From Defluviimonas sp. SAOS-178_SWC (GTDB taxonomy: Bacteria; Pseudomonadota; Alphaproteobacteria; Rhodobacterales; Rhodobacteraceae), in the NCBI RefSeq assembly GCF_039830135.1, contig NZ_CP156081.1, forward strand, positions 3,086,001 to 3,150,000: 64,000 nt of DNA, written 5' to 3'. Below, in pieces: positions 14,397-23,192 of this stretch; the stretch's first letter is position 1, and each line of letters opens with the position of its first letter. The translations under genes were made by a program, and so were the position numbers. The notes under the pieces are model-generated. The model did not search any database, had not been told where the DNA came from, and saw only the letters and a program-made list of their open reading frames with translations.

Positions 14397-14944
14397 GCGC
14401 GGCTGGGTCCTTCGGTGTCACCGGCGATGCGGAATTCCTCGCCCGCGGGCTTGAATCCGATGCCTTTCGTCTGGCGCGCCCATTTGCGGGAAAGCGCCAC
14501 CAGATGCAAGGCCGCTGCAGCGGCACCACCACCCTTGTTCTGGCCCGCCGGATCGGCGCGCACCTCGGCCTGATGACGGTTCTCGACCGTCAGGATTCCG
14601 TTGCCGAGGCAGACGCCATTGAGGCCGAGCATCGTCAGCCCGCGCGAGCTGTCGTTGCAGACCGTGTCGTAATGCGTCGTCTCGCCCCGGATGACGCAGC
14701 CGAGCGCGACGAAACCGTCGTAATCGGCCATGCGGCTCGCCAGCGCGATGGCCGCCGGGATCTCAAGCGCCCCCGGCACCTCGACCAGATCGGCCTCGGC
14801 CCCCGCCTCCGCTGCCACCGCCTTCGCGCCCGCGACGAGGTTGTCGGCGATGTCCTTGTAATAGGGCGCAACGACGATCAGCAGCCGCACCCTTTTGTCG
14901 AATTTCGGCAGATCGAGGACGTGATGGGTTTCTGCGGTGGCCAT
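14393..14944 (-). CDS. ribH: 6,7-dimethyl-8-ribityllumazine synthase
   Basis: The 183-residue product carries the lumazine synthase landmarks VVAPYYKDIADNLVAGA (substrate-binding aromatic residues), VPGALEIPAAIALA, FVALGCVIRGETTHYDTVCN and the closing GNGILTVENRHQAEVRA. It condenses the ribB product dihydroxybutanone phosphate with the pyrimidine from the ribD branch. The start codon is three bases after the ribB stop, and the end overlaps nusB, so ribB-ribH-nusB are one transcript. The C-terminal tail (about 30 residues rich in Gly and Ala) is slightly longer than in model enzymes. Confidence 0.95.
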   Translation of the reverse strand: MATAETHHVLDLPKFDKRVRLLIVVAPYYKDIADNLVAGAKAVAAEAGAEADLVEVPGALEIPAAIALASRMADYDGFVALGCVIRGETTHYDTVCNDSSRGLTMLGLNGVCLGNGILTVENRHQAEVRADPAGQNKGGGAAAAALHLVALSRKWARQTKGIGFKPAGEEFRIAGDTEGPSRA

Positions 14945-14947
14945 GCC

Positions 14948-16042
14948 TCAGCCCTCGCTGATCGGGCGTGTGCCCGTGATGGCCAGATCGTAGGCATCAA
15001 GGCCGACATAGCGGGTCAGGGGCGAATCCGTCAGCAAGATCAGATCCTTGAGCCCCATCGTTGAAAGGATCTGCGCGCCGAGCCCGGTCTGCTTGACCGT
15101 GCGCGGCCCGTCCTCTTCCTCGGTCACGAGCTTCGCCTTCGGGTCGCGGAACAGGCAGACCGCCCCCCGCCCCTCCTTGGCGATGATCTTCATCGCGCGC
15201 GCCAGCTCCCCCTCCGGCGCGGGGCCGAGTGCCAGGACATCCTCCAGCACGTTGAGCGCATGGGTGCGGACCAGAACCGGCTCGGGCGTGGTGATGTCGC
15301 CCTTGGTCAGGACGACATGCTCCGTCCCCTCGGTCTGGTCGGTGAAGACCCGCATCACCCAGTCGCCGCCATAGGCGGAGGTGACCGTCTGCGTCATCGT
15401 CTCGCGCACCAGATTGTCGTGACGGCGGCGATAGGCGATGAGATCGGAAATACTGCCGATCTTCAGCCCGTGCTTCTGGGCAAACGCGATCAGATCGGGC
15501 AGCCGCGCCATCGTGCCGTCCTCGTTCATGATCTCGCAGATCACGCCCGAGGGGTTGAGCCCGGCAAGACGGCTGACATCGACGGCGGCCTCGGTATGGC
15601 CGGCGCGGACAAGAACGCCGCCGTCGCGGGCGCGGAGCGGGAAGATATGGCCCGGCGTCGCGATATCGGCCGGCCCCTTCGTCGGGTCGATGGCGACCGC
15701 GACGGTCAGCGCCCGGTCGTGCGCCGAGATGCCCGTCGACACGCCTTCGCGCGCCTCGATGGAGACGGTGAAGGCGGTCTCGTGCCGCGACGAATTCTTC
15801 GTCGACATGAGCGTGAGCCCGAGCGCATCGATCCGGGCGGAGGTCAGCGTCAGGCAGATCAGGCCGCGCCCGTGCGTGGCCATGAAATTGATGGCATTCG
15901 GCGTGCACATCTGCGCCGGGATCACCAGGTCGCCCTCGTTCTCGCGGTCCTCGTGATCGACGAGGATGAACATGCGGCCGTTGCGCGCTTCGTCGATGAT
16001 TTCCTCGGTCGAGGAAATGGCAGCCTTGAAGTCTTCGGTCAT
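14948..16042 (-). CDS. ribB: 3,4-dihydroxy-2-butanone-4-phosphate synthase with a degenerate GTP cyclohydrolase II-like domain (RibBX type)
   Basis: The start MTEDFKAAISSTEEIIDEAR at 16042 gives 364 residues; the frame is open further upstream but without family similarity. Residues 1-210 are a full RibB domain, with FILVDHEDRENEGDLVIPA, ATHGRGLICL, HDRALTV and GHIFPLRARDGGVLVRAGHT. The C-terminal half aligns with GTP cyclohydrolase II (PVLVRTHALNVLEDVLAL), but the three zinc cysteines and the RQEGRGIGL catalytic segment are missing. It should make dihydroxybutanone phosphate from ribulose 5-phosphate without cyclohydrolase activity. The organism must have another GTP cyclohydrolase II elsewhere. 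Such RibBX proteins are known in alphaproteobacteria. Confidence 0.9.
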   Translation of the reverse strand: MTEDFKAAISSTEEIIDEARNGRMFILVDHEDRENEGDLVIPAQMCTPNAINFMATHGRGLICLTLTSARIDALGLTLMSTKNSSRHETAFTVSIEAREGVSTGISAHDRALTVAVAIDPTKGPADIATPGHIFPLRARDGGVLVRAGHTEAAVDVSRLAGLNPSGVICEIMNEDGTMARLPDLIAFAQKHGLKIGSISDLIAYRRRHDNLVRETMTQTVTSAYGGDWVMRVFTDQTEGTEHVVLTKGDITTPEPVLVRTHALNVLEDVLALGPAPEGELARAMKIIAKEGRGAVCLFRDPKAKLVTEEEDGPRTVKQTGLGAQILSTMGLKDLILLTDSPLTRYVGLDAYDLAITGTRPISEG

Positions 16043-16118
16043 GTTGTCGCCATGTCTGTTGCATCCCCGCCGCCCGGATAGCCCAAGCGCCGTCCTTTGG
16101 CCAGTGCGGAGGCGACGC

Positions 16119-16712
16119 TTACTGGCTTGCCTCCGCCGCGGCACCGCCGAAGTAGCGGGCGGCGGGAAGAAAACCCGCCATCCGCGCGGCCCCCGCCCAA
16201 TCGCGTTCGAGCGCCGTTTCGCCGATCACCAGAACCCGGTCGGCCGGCGCCCGGATCTCGCCCAGAAGGTCAAGAAGCACGCGCCGGGTCTCGCCCCAGC
16301 CGAGCGCGATACCGGGCGCGCGGGCCGCGGCATCTATCGCGACCCCCTGCCCGGCAAGGCCCTGCCGCAACCGTTCGGGATCGAGAGGGGGCTGCGCGGC
16401 GATCAGGCGGCCGACGTGCCGCGTTCGCGCAATCCTCTCCGCATCACTGGCCCGCATCCGGTCGCCCTCGCGCAAAAGGCGCAGCGCGTTCGTCGAGAAC
16501 AGGAAGGCGACGAGGTCATGCCCGGTCGTCGCGCGCACTCCGGCATAGGTCTTGTAGTCGAGCCCGATTTCCGCCGCGCGCTTCACATGAAGACGCACCA
16601 CTTCGAGCGGCAGCTTCGGCAAGAGGTCCGCCCGCGCCGCGCGCCAGCAATGCCGCCGCCAGCTTCCGCCGGATTCGATCGACGGGCCGCCGTTATGGCC
16701 CAGCCCGCTCAC
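16119..16712 (-). CDS. Conserved protein of unknown function inside the riboflavin operon
   Basis: The best start is the GTG at 16712, which overlaps the ribE stop as GTGA and gives 197 residues beginning MSGLGHNGGPSIESGGSW. The sequence has many Arg, Leu and Ala and includes LPKLPLEVVRLHVKRAAEIG, YKTYAGVRATTGHDLVAFLF and a C-terminal LVIGETALERDW. There is no signal peptide or membrane segment. The gene lies between ribE and ribB on the same strand with translational coupling to ribE. From memory it recurs at this position in Rhodobacteraceae. A role linked to flavin metabolism is inferred only from position. Confidence 0.75.
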   Translation of the reverse strand: MSGLGHNGGPSIESGGSWRRHCWRAARADLLPKLPLEVVRLHVKRAAEIGLDYKTYAGVRATTGHDLVAFLFSTNALRLLREGDRMRASDAERIARTRHVGRLIAAQPPLDPERLRQGLAGQGVAIDAAARAPGIALGWGETRRVLLDLLGEIRAPADRVLVIGETALERDWAGAARMAGFLPAARYFGGAAAEASQ

Positions 16713-17317
16713 CGCCCCGCCCAGTCCTGTAGCCGCGCCACGTAGCGCGCCAACGTGTCGATCTCGAGGTTCACGAGGTCGCCGACCTGCGCCCGCCCCC
16801 ACGTGGTCACGGCCTTGGTGTGCGGGATGATATTGACGCCGAACTCGGCGCCATCGACTTCGTTCACCGTCAACGACGTGCCGTTCAGCGCAACCGACCC
16901 TTTCGGCGCGATGAAGCCCGCCAGCGCCTTTGGCGCGCGGAAGGTAAAGCGGGTGCTGTCGCCCTCGTCCCGCATCGCCACGATCTCGGCGACGCCGTCG
17001 ACATGGCCCGAGACGATGTGGCCGCCAAGCTCGTCGCCGACCTTCAGCGCCCGTTCGAGGTTGAGCCGCTTGCCGACATGCCAGCCGTTTCGGCCGATAT
17101 TGGTCTTCGACACCGTCTCGGCGGAAATCTCCACGTCGAACCAGCCGCGCGGGGTCTCGCCGGTGGACACGACCGTCAGGCAGACGCCGTTGCAGGCGAT
17201 GGAGGCGCCGATATCAATCCCTGAAACCGGATAGGCGGTGGCGATCCGGGCGCCGAGGTCGCCCCTCTGCTCAAGCGCGATGACCTCGCCGATATCGGTG
17301 ATGATCCCTGTGAACAT
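16709..17317 (-). CDS. ribE: Riboflavin synthase, alpha subunit
   Basis: The 202-residue protein consists of two lumazine-binding repeats. The first opens MFTGIITDIGEVIAL with SIACNGVCLTVV; the second has HIVSGHVDGVAEI and GSVALNGTSLTVNEV. It dismutates two lumazines to riboflavin and the ribD-branch pyrimidine. It is now the first gene of the rib block, because capsule genes on the other strand separate it from ribD. Weak -35/-10-like elements (TTGCGG, 17 bases, TAGGCA) lie upstream in the 160-base gap. No FMN riboswitch was seen there. Confidence 0.95.
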   Translation of the reverse strand: MFTGIITDIGEVIALEQRGDLGARIATAYPVSGIDIGASIACNGVCLTVVSTGETPRGWFDVEISAETVSKTNIGRNGWHVGKRLNLERALKVGDELGGHIVSGHVDGVAEIVAMRDEGDSTRFTFRAPKALAGFIAPKGSVALNGTSLTVNEVDGAEFGVNIIPHTKAVTTWGRAQVGDLVNLEIDTLARYVARLQDWAGR

Positions 17318-17480
17318 CGCGACACTCCCTTTGACCCCTGCCTAGCCCCTGACCGCTTGCGCCGCAAGTGCCCCGAAAGGCCATAGTGCTGCCGCAAGCT
17401 CCTGCTAGGAGTTATGCCGTGACAGCCGGCCGAAAAGCGGTCAGAAGAGACCGCCGGCCCGGCAGGAGACGAGCATACGC

Positions 17481-18779
17481 GTGCGGAACCGAAACCGAAG
17501 CAGAGACACATCGCGACGGGTCCTGATGCTTCAGGGACCGCACGGGCCGTTCTTCCGCCAGTTGGGCGACATGCTCCGCAAGGCCGGGGCGGAGGTCTGG
17601 CGCGTCGGGTTCAACAAGGGCGACGAGGTCTTTGCCGGACGCCAGGGCTATCTCCCCTATACCGGAAAACCCGACGACTGGCCCTTGGCCTGTGACGAGG
17701 TCTTCACGGAGAAAGGCATCACCGATCTGGTGCTCTACGGCGATTCACGGCCGATTCACGCGGCGGCCATCGCCGCCGCACGGGATCGCGGCATCACCGT
17801 CCACGTGTTCGAGGAAGGCTATCTCAGACCCTATTGGGCGACCTACGAACGCGAAGGCTCGAACGGCAATTCGCGGCTGATGTCGATGCCGCTCCCGGCG
17901 ATGCGGGCCGCGCTCGAACGGTCTGAGATGGAGATGCCGAAGGCGCCGGCGCGCTGGGGCGACATGCGCGAGCATGTCTTCTACGGCGCGCTCTACCATT
18001 TCTTCGTCATGGCCTTGAACGGACGCTACCGCAACTTCCGGCCCCACCGCGACCTCACCGTCGGGCAGGAATTCCGGCTCCATCTCTGGCGGCTTCTGAT
18101 GATGCCGTTCCACCGGCTGGAACGCTGGGTCGCGACCTGGCGGATCCGGTTCGGCGGTTTCCCCTATCATCTCGTGCTGATGCAGCTTGAACACGATGCG
18201 AGCTTCCGCGCGCATTCCGACTTTGCCTCGATGACGGAATTCCTGACGCTCTGCCTCGACGGTTTCGCGGCCGGCGCCCCGCGCCACCACCACATCGTCT
18301 TCAAGGCCCATCCGCTGGAAGACGGACGCGCCGCCGTCGCCTCGACGATCCGCGGCACGGCGCGGCGGCTCGGCATCTCCGACCGTGTGCATTTCGTGCG
18401 CGGCGGCAAGCTCGCGCGGCTTCTCGATGGGGCGCGGAGCGCCGTCACCGTGAACTCGACCGCCGGCCAGCAGGTTCTCTGGCGCGGCCTGCCGCTCCGG
18501 GCCTTCGGACGGGCGGTCTACGGCAAGCCGGAATTCGTCTCGTCCCAGCCGCTTGCGGATTTCTTCGCTTCGCCGCGCCGGCCGGACCAGCGCGCCTATC
18601 GCGACTACCGTCACTACCTTCTTGAAACCTCGCAGATTCCCGGCGGTTTCTACTCGGCACGCGGACGGCGTTATCTTCTCCGGCAGGCGGTAGACATGAT
18701 CCTTGCGGCGGAAGATCCCTATGATGCGCTCGTGTCGGGCAAAGCGGCACCACGGCAACAGTTGGTTGCGGTGGAATAG
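17481..18779 (+). CDS. kpsS: KpsS-like capsule polysaccharide Kdo transferase
   Basis: The 432-residue protein starts at a GTG (17481) behind GGCAGGAG. It shows the KpsS/LipA pattern: VLMLQGPHGPFFRQLGDMLR, FNKGDEVF, DLVLYGDSRPIHAAAI, VHVFEEGYLRPYW and the C-terminal HHIVFKAHPLEDGR...VTVNSTAGQQVLW. In group 2 capsule systems KpsS places the first beta-Kdo on phosphatidylglycerol, starting the linker that KpsC extends at the cytoplasmic face of the inner membrane. It leads a three-gene unit on the plus strand with a Wza-like exporter gene and kpsC. Confidence 0.85.
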   Translation: MRNRNRSRDTSRRVLMLQGPHGPFFRQLGDMLRKAGAEVWRVGFNKGDEVFAGRQGYLPYTGKPDDWPLACDEVFTEKGITDLVLYGDSRPIHAAAIAAARDRGITVHVFEEGYLRPYWATYEREGSNGNSRLMSMPLPAMRAALERSEMEMPKAPARWGDMREHVFYGALYHFFVMALNGRYRNFRPHRDLTVGQEFRLHLWRLLMMPFHRLERWVATWRIRFGGFPYHLVLMQLEHDASFRAHSDFASMTEFLTLCLDGFAAGAPRHHHIVFKAHPLEDGRAAVASTIRGTARRLGISDRVHFVRGGKLARLLDGARSAVTVNSTAGQQVLWRGLPLRAFGRAVYGKPEFVSSQPLADFFASPRRPDQRAYRDYRHYLLETSQIPGGFYSARGRRYLLRQAVDMILAAEDPYDALVSGKAAPRQQLVAVE

Positions 18780-18858
18780 AAGGACTGGCATTTTGCCCGC
18801 CGCGCAACTACCCTCGGCAAAAATTCGAGGCAGGTTCTATCAAAGAGGAGCCCGAGAA

Positions 18859-19992
18859 GTGACACCCGCCATGTCCCGCTGGGCCAGATCGCTGGTCTTG
18901 CTCGTTACCGTTGCGGGCGTTGCGGGCTGCGGCCTCCCGCGATCCGGCCCCAGCAAGCGCGAAATCTTCGAAAGCTCGGTGCAACAGGAAGGCGATGCCT
19001 TCGTCGTGGCCGTCGATGCCGAAGTCGCGCGCGCGGCCTCCGTTGTTCCGACGCTCGGCTTCACCAACGGCTTTCTCGGCGCCGGCGTGGTCGGATCTGA
19101 CGATATCCGACCGGGTGACGTCCTCGGCCTGACGATCTGGGAAAACGTCGATAACGGGCTCCTAGCGAATCAGGGCGTGAACTCGACGGCGCTGAACGAA
19201 GTGCAGGTCGATGGCGCCGGCTACATCTTCGTCCCCTACGCGGGCCGCATCAAGGCTGCGGGCAACACGCCGGAGGGTCTGCGCCGGATCATCACAAACA
19301 AGCTCGACGCCCAGACGCCGGATCCGCAGGTGACGGTGGCGCGCATCGCCGGCGACGGCGCGACGGTTTCGGTCATGGGCGGCGTCGGCGGCCAGGGCGT
19401 CTACCCGATCGAGCGGCCGACCCGGACGCTCTCGGCGATGCTGGCAAAGGCGGGCGGCGTCATCATCGAGCCGGAAATCGCGCAGGTCACGATCACCCGG
19501 GGCACGCATACCGGCACGATCTGGCTCAAGGATCTCTATTCCGACCCGCGTATGGATGTCGCGCTGCGGCCCGGCGACGTGATCCTGGTCGAAAAGGACC
19601 AGCGCGCCTTCACCGCGATGGGCGCGACCGGCGGGCAGAATCGCGTGCAGTTCGAAAATCAGGATCTTTCGGTGATCGAGGCGATCGCCCAGGTCGGCGG
19701 CCTGTCGACCCACTTCGCCGATCCGACCGGGGTCTTTGTCCTTCGCAACGAAACCCCGGACATTGCCAATACGGTCCTCCGGCGCAGCGACATCACCCAG
19801 CCCGTCCGGATGGCCTATATACTCGACCTCACGCAACCGAGCGGGATCTTCAACGCCCGCGATTTCATGGTGCGTGACAATGATACGATCTACGTCACCG
19901 AAGCGCCCTACGTGCAGTGGTCCAAGACGCTCTCGGCGTTGACCGGCACGGCCAATTCGGCCAACGCGTTGAACCGCGCAACCGGAAACTGA
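18859..19992 (+). CDS. Outer-membrane polysaccharide export lipoprotein (Wza/KpsD family)
   Basis: The GTG at 18859 is favoured because AGAGGAG (18844-18850) lies eight bases before it; an in-frame ATG at 18871 is the alternative. A lipoprotein signal (SLVLLVTVAGVAGC) ends at the lipobox cysteine. Then come the polysaccharide biosynthesis/export domain (SDDIRPGDVLGLTIWENVDN, VDGAGYIFVPYAGRIKAAGN) and SLBB-type repeats (VSVMGGVGGQGVYPIERPTR; QVGGLSTHFADPTG). The roughly 377-residue product should form the outer-membrane channel of a capsule export machine. It lies between kpsS and kpsC, and its TGA overlaps the kpsC ATG. Confidence 0.85.
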   Translation: MTPAMSRWARSLVLLVTVAGVAGCGLPRSGPSKREIFESSVQQEGDAFVVAVDAEVARAASVVPTLGFTNGFLGAGVVGSDDIRPGDVLGLTIWENVDNGLLANQGVNSTALNEVQVDGAGYIFVPYAGRIKAAGNTPEGLRRIITNKLDAQTPDPQVTVARIAGDGATVSVMGGVGGQGVYPIERPTRTLSAMLAKAGGVIIEPEIAQVTITRGTHTGTIWLKDLYSDPRMDVALRPGDVILVEKDQRAFTAMGATGGQNRVQFENQDLSVIEAIAQVGGLSTHFADPTGVFVLRNETPDIANTVLRRSDITQPVRMAYILDLTQPSGIFNARDFMVRDNDTIYVTEAPYVQWSKTLSALTGTANSANALNRATGN

Positions 19993-22046
19993 TGGCCACA
20001 CGATCGAATGACGTGGCCGCCGGACCCGATCCCCGGCGGCTTTTCGTATTCTCCGGCGGCTTTCTCACACAGCCCCGCATCCGCCGCATCCTCACGCTCG
20101 CCGGCTACGACATCCGGCTCGGCAAACCCTCCGACCCCGGTGACCGCATCGGCGTCTGGGGCCGCAGCCCGACCGCGCCACGGGGAGAGGCGGTCTCGGA
20201 CTGGACCGACACCCCCGTCGTGCGGGTCGAGGACGCGTTCCTGCGCTCGATCCGGCCGGGGCGCGAGAGGGGCGAACCGCCCCTCGGCCTCCTGATCGAC
20301 GAGATGGGTGTGCATTTCGACAGCTCGGCGCCCTCAAGGATCGAGCAGATCCTCGCCACCGATCCCCTCGACGACGGCGCCATGCTTTCGCGGGCGCGCG
20401 ACGGCATGGCGCGGCTGAAGGCGGCGCATCTGTCGAAATACAACCATTTCGACCCTGCCCTCCCGGTGCCGGAGCCCGGCTACGTGCTGGTCCTCGACCA
20501 GACCCAGGGCGATGCGTCGATCACCCATGGCGGCGCCACCGCCTCCACCTTCCGCGAAATGCTGGTCTTCGCGCAGGAAGAGAACCCCGGCGCGAGGGTC
20601 GTGATCAAGACCCATCCCGAAACCGCGGCCGGCAAGCGCCCCGGCCACTACAACGACGGCCACGCCCACGGCCATATCTCGATCGTGAGCGATCCGGTCT
20701 CGCCCTGGACGCTTCTTGATGGCGCCATCGGGGTCTATACCGTATCCTCGCAGCTCGGCTTCGAGGCAATCATGGCCGGCCATCGCCCCCGCGTCTTCGG
20801 CCAGCCCTTCTATTCTGGCTGGGGCCTCACCGCCGATGAAAACCCGGTGGCGCGGCGCGAGCGCAAGCTGACGCGGGCCCAGCTTTTCGCGGGCGCGATG
20901 ATCCTCGCGCCGACATGGTACGATCCCTGCCGCGACCGGCTGTCGTCGTTCGAAGAGGCGGTCGACCATCTCGAAGCCGAGGTGCGCGCCTTCCGCGACG
21001 ACCGGGCGGGCCATGTCGCCACGGGCATGCGGCTCTGGAAGCGGGCGCATCTGCAAAAGGCGTTCGGCCGCGAGAAGCGGCTGGTCTTCGCGAACGATCC
21101 CGGCCGTGCGGCCGCCCGCGCGAAATCCGAGGGGCGCGGGCTGCTGGTCTGGGCCGGGCAGGAGACGGAGACGCTGCGCGAACTTGCGCGCGGCCTGCCG
21201 CTCCGCCGGGTCGAGGACGGATTCCTGCGCTCCCGCGGGCTGGGCGCCGACCTCGTCCCGCCCCTGTCGCTGGTCGCCGACGCGCGCGGCATCTACTACG
21301 ACCCGTCGGGCGACAGCGATCTCGAACAGCTGATCCTCGCCGGGCCGCCGCCCGGCGGCGAGGCGCGGGCCGAGCGGCTCGTCGCCCGGCTGACCCGCGC
21401 GGGGCTGACGAAGTACAACCTCGACGCCGAGGCGCTGCCGGACCTGCCGCGGGGGCACAAGATCCTTGTCCCCGGCCAGGTCGAGGACGACGCCTCCGTC
21501 CGGCTTGGCGCCGGGCGGGAGCATACCAACCTCGCGCTCCTTGAGCGTGTGCGCTCGGAAAACCCCGACGCGGTGGTGATCTACAAGCCCCATCCCGATG
21601 TCGAGGCCGGTCTGCGCACGGGCGCCGTGCCCGAAGCCGAGGTGCTGAGCCACGCTGACAAGATCGTGCGCGGAGTAAGCCCGGCAGCGCTGATCGAGCA
21701 TACAGACGAGGTCTGGACCATCACCTCGGCTCTGGGATTCGAGGCCCTTCTGCGCGGGCGGCCCGTTACCTGCCTCGGCATGCCCTTCTACGCGGGCTGG
21801 GGGCTGACCCGAGACCTGTTCCCCGAACCCGAACGGCGCACGGCGCGGCCGACGCTTGCCGCGCTCGCCCATGCCGCGCTCATCGCCTATCCGCGCTATG
21901 TCGACCCGGTTTCAGGCCTGCCCTGCCCGGCCGAGGTCATCGTCGAGCGGCTGGCCCGGCACGAGATTCCCCTGCCCGGCAAGCCAAACCGCCTTCTGTC
22001 GAAACTGCAGGGGCTTTTCGCCAGCCAGTCCTGGCTCTGGCGGTAA
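19992..22046 (+). CDS. kpsC: KpsC-like bifunctional capsule linker Kdo transferase
   Basis: The ATG at 19992 overlaps the upstream stop (TGATG) and gives 684 residues. The protein is an internal duplication. Both halves contain FSGGF/VWAGQ-type starts, VVRVEDAFLRS / LRRVEDGFLRSRGLG, SKYNHFD / TKYNLDA, DASI / DASV after a GxxxLVxxQ strand, KTHPE / KPHPDVEAG, and WGLTADENP / AGWGLTRDLFP. Characterised KpsC proteins have two beta-Kdo transferase domains that alternately extend the Kdo linker on phosphatidylglycerol. The ABC exporter genes (kpsM, kpsT, kpsE) and serotype genes are not in this window. Confidence 0.9.
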   Translation: MATRSNDVAAGPDPRRLFVFSGGFLTQPRIRRILTLAGYDIRLGKPSDPGDRIGVWGRSPTAPRGEAVSDWTDTPVVRVEDAFLRSIRPGRERGEPPLGLLIDEMGVHFDSSAPSRIEQILATDPLDDGAMLSRARDGMARLKAAHLSKYNHFDPALPVPEPGYVLVLDQTQGDASITHGGATASTFREMLVFAQEENPGARVVIKTHPETAAGKRPGHYNDGHAHGHISIVSDPVSPWTLLDGAIGVYTVSSQLGFEAIMAGHRPRVFGQPFYSGWGLTADENPVARRERKLTRAQLFAGAMILAPTWYDPCRDRLSSFEEAVDHLEAEVRAFRDDRAGHVATGMRLWKRAHLQKAFGREKRLVFANDPGRAAARAKSEGRGLLVWAGQETETLRELARGLPLRRVEDGFLRSRGLGADLVPPLSLVADARGIYYDPSGDSDLEQLILAGPPPGGEARAERLVARLTRAGLTKYNLDAEALPDLPRGHKILVPGQVEDDASVRLGAGREHTNLALLERVRSENPDAVVIYKPHPDVEAGLRTGAVPEAEVLSHADKIVRGVSPAALIEHTDEVWTITSALGFEALLRGRPVTCLGMPFYAGWGLTRDLFPEPERRTARPTLAALAHAALIAYPRYVDPVSGLPCPAEVIVERLARHEIPLPGKPNRLLSKLQGLFASQSWLWR

Positions 22047-22050
22047 GGGC

Positions 22051-22086
22051 GGATGCCTCCGGCGGAGGTATTTGGAGCAAGATGAA
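22051..22086 (+). repeat. Short dispersed repeat, copy 1 (downstream of kpsC)
   Basis: The element contains the hairpin CCTCC-GGC-GGAGG followed by TATTTGGAGCAAGATGAA. The same layout (C/G-rich block, ATATTTCCGGCAAG, then a TGAAG-like end) appears on the minus strand at 34937-34970 and 51996-52026. Here it sits between convergent kpsC and ribD and could double as a weak terminator. Confidence 0.55.
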
Positions 22087-22094
22087 TGGGACGG

Positions 22095-23192
22095 TCAGTC
22101 ACGCGTCCAAAGGCTGAGCGTGTCGGGACCGATGGTCCGGCACTCCGTCAGGCGGTAACGCGGGACGTCGGCCAGCGCGTCGAGGCCAAGCGGCCCGACC
22201 GCCGCACGACCATCGGCGCCAAGTGCGAGACCGGCGCTGAAGAGCGCAATCTCATCGACGATGCCGGCCATGAGAAGCGCGGCCGCAAGCTGCCCGCCGC
22301 CTTCGCAGAAGACCCGCGTCAACCCGGCCGCCCCCAAAGCCGCCAGCATCGACACGGGGTCGAGTCCGGCCCCGGTTTCGGTGACCTCGATCAGCCTTGC
22401 CCCCGCCGTGACCCAGTCCGACCGGGCGCGATCCGGGGCCGACGCCCCGTGAAGAAGCCAGACCGGCACCTCGCGCGCTGTCCTTCCAAGCGCCCCCCCG
22501 ACCGGCAGGTCGAGGCGCCGGGCCGCGACAATGCGAACAGGCTGATGCGCCATGCCGAGCCCGCGCACCGTCAGCGACGGATCGTCCGCCCGCGCCGTGC
22601 CGGCCCCGACCAGCACAGCGTCGTGCGCGGCCCGCATCGCGTGGACGCGCGCGCGCGCCTCCGGGCCGGTGATCCAGCGGCTTTCGCCCGACGCGGTGGC
22701 GATCCGCCCGTCAAGGCTCGTCGCGAGCTTTAGGGTCAGCATCGGCCGGCCTTGCGTCACCCGCGAGAGGAACCCGCGTTGCATAGCCCGCGCCTCGTCC
22801 TCCAGAACGCCCTCGGTCACGTCGATACCTGCCGCGCGGAGGATCGCATGGCCGCGCCCCGCGACGCGGGGGTCGGGATCCTGAAGCGCGCTCACCACCC
22901 GTGCGACGCCGGCGCCGACCAGCGCCTCGGCACAGGGTGGCGTCTTCCCGTGATGCGCGCAGGGTTCGAGCGTCACATAGGCCGTCGCCCCCCGCGCCGC
23001 GTCCCCCGCGGCGGCGAGCGCCACCGTCTCCGCATGCGGCCGGCCGCCGGGTCGGGTGAAGCCACGCCCGACGATCCTGCCCTGTTTCACGAGAACGCAG
23101 CCCACCGCCGGATTGGGCCAGACCCGGCCCAGCCCGCGCCGGGCAAGGCCGAGAGCATGGGCGATGAAGCGTCGGTCGTCTTCCGCCGTCAC
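22095..23192 (-). CDS. ribD: Bifunctional riboflavin deaminase/reductase RibD
   Basis: The 365-residue protein has an N-terminal cytidine-deaminase-type domain with zinc motif HAETVAL and [16 protein letters not shown] reductase domain follows, with [40 protein letters not shown] and [14 protein letters not shown]. It deaminates the GTP-cyclohydrolase product and then reduces the ribose side chain. Its start codon overlaps the nrdR stop by four bases, so nrdR-ribD form a transcript. In related genomes ribE would follow, but here kpsC on the other strand intervenes. Confidence 0.95.
   Translation of the reverse strand: MTAEDDRRFIAHALGLARRGLGRVWPNPAVGCVLVKQGRIVGRGFTRPGGRPHAETVALAAAGDAARGATAYVTLEPCAHHGKTPPCAEALVGAGVARVVSALQDPDPRVAGRGHAILRAAGIDVTEGVLEDEARAMQRGFLSRVTQGRPMLTLKLATSLDGRIATASGESRWITGPEARARVHAMRAAHDAVLVGAGTARADDPSLTVRGLGMAHQPVRIVAARRLDLPVGGALGRTAREVPVWLLHGASAPDRARSDWVTAGARLIEVTETGAGLDPVSMLAALGAAGLTRVFCEGGGQLAAALLMAGIVDEIALFSAGLALGADGRAAVGPLGLDALADVPRYRLTECRTIGPDTLSLWTRD

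Noticed and set aside
17318..17480. FMN riboswitch upstream of ribE, and a short CTCCT-GCT-AGGAG repeat at 17400-17412
   Set aside because: No FMN-element landmarks were seen on either strand, and the five-base repeat is too short to call.
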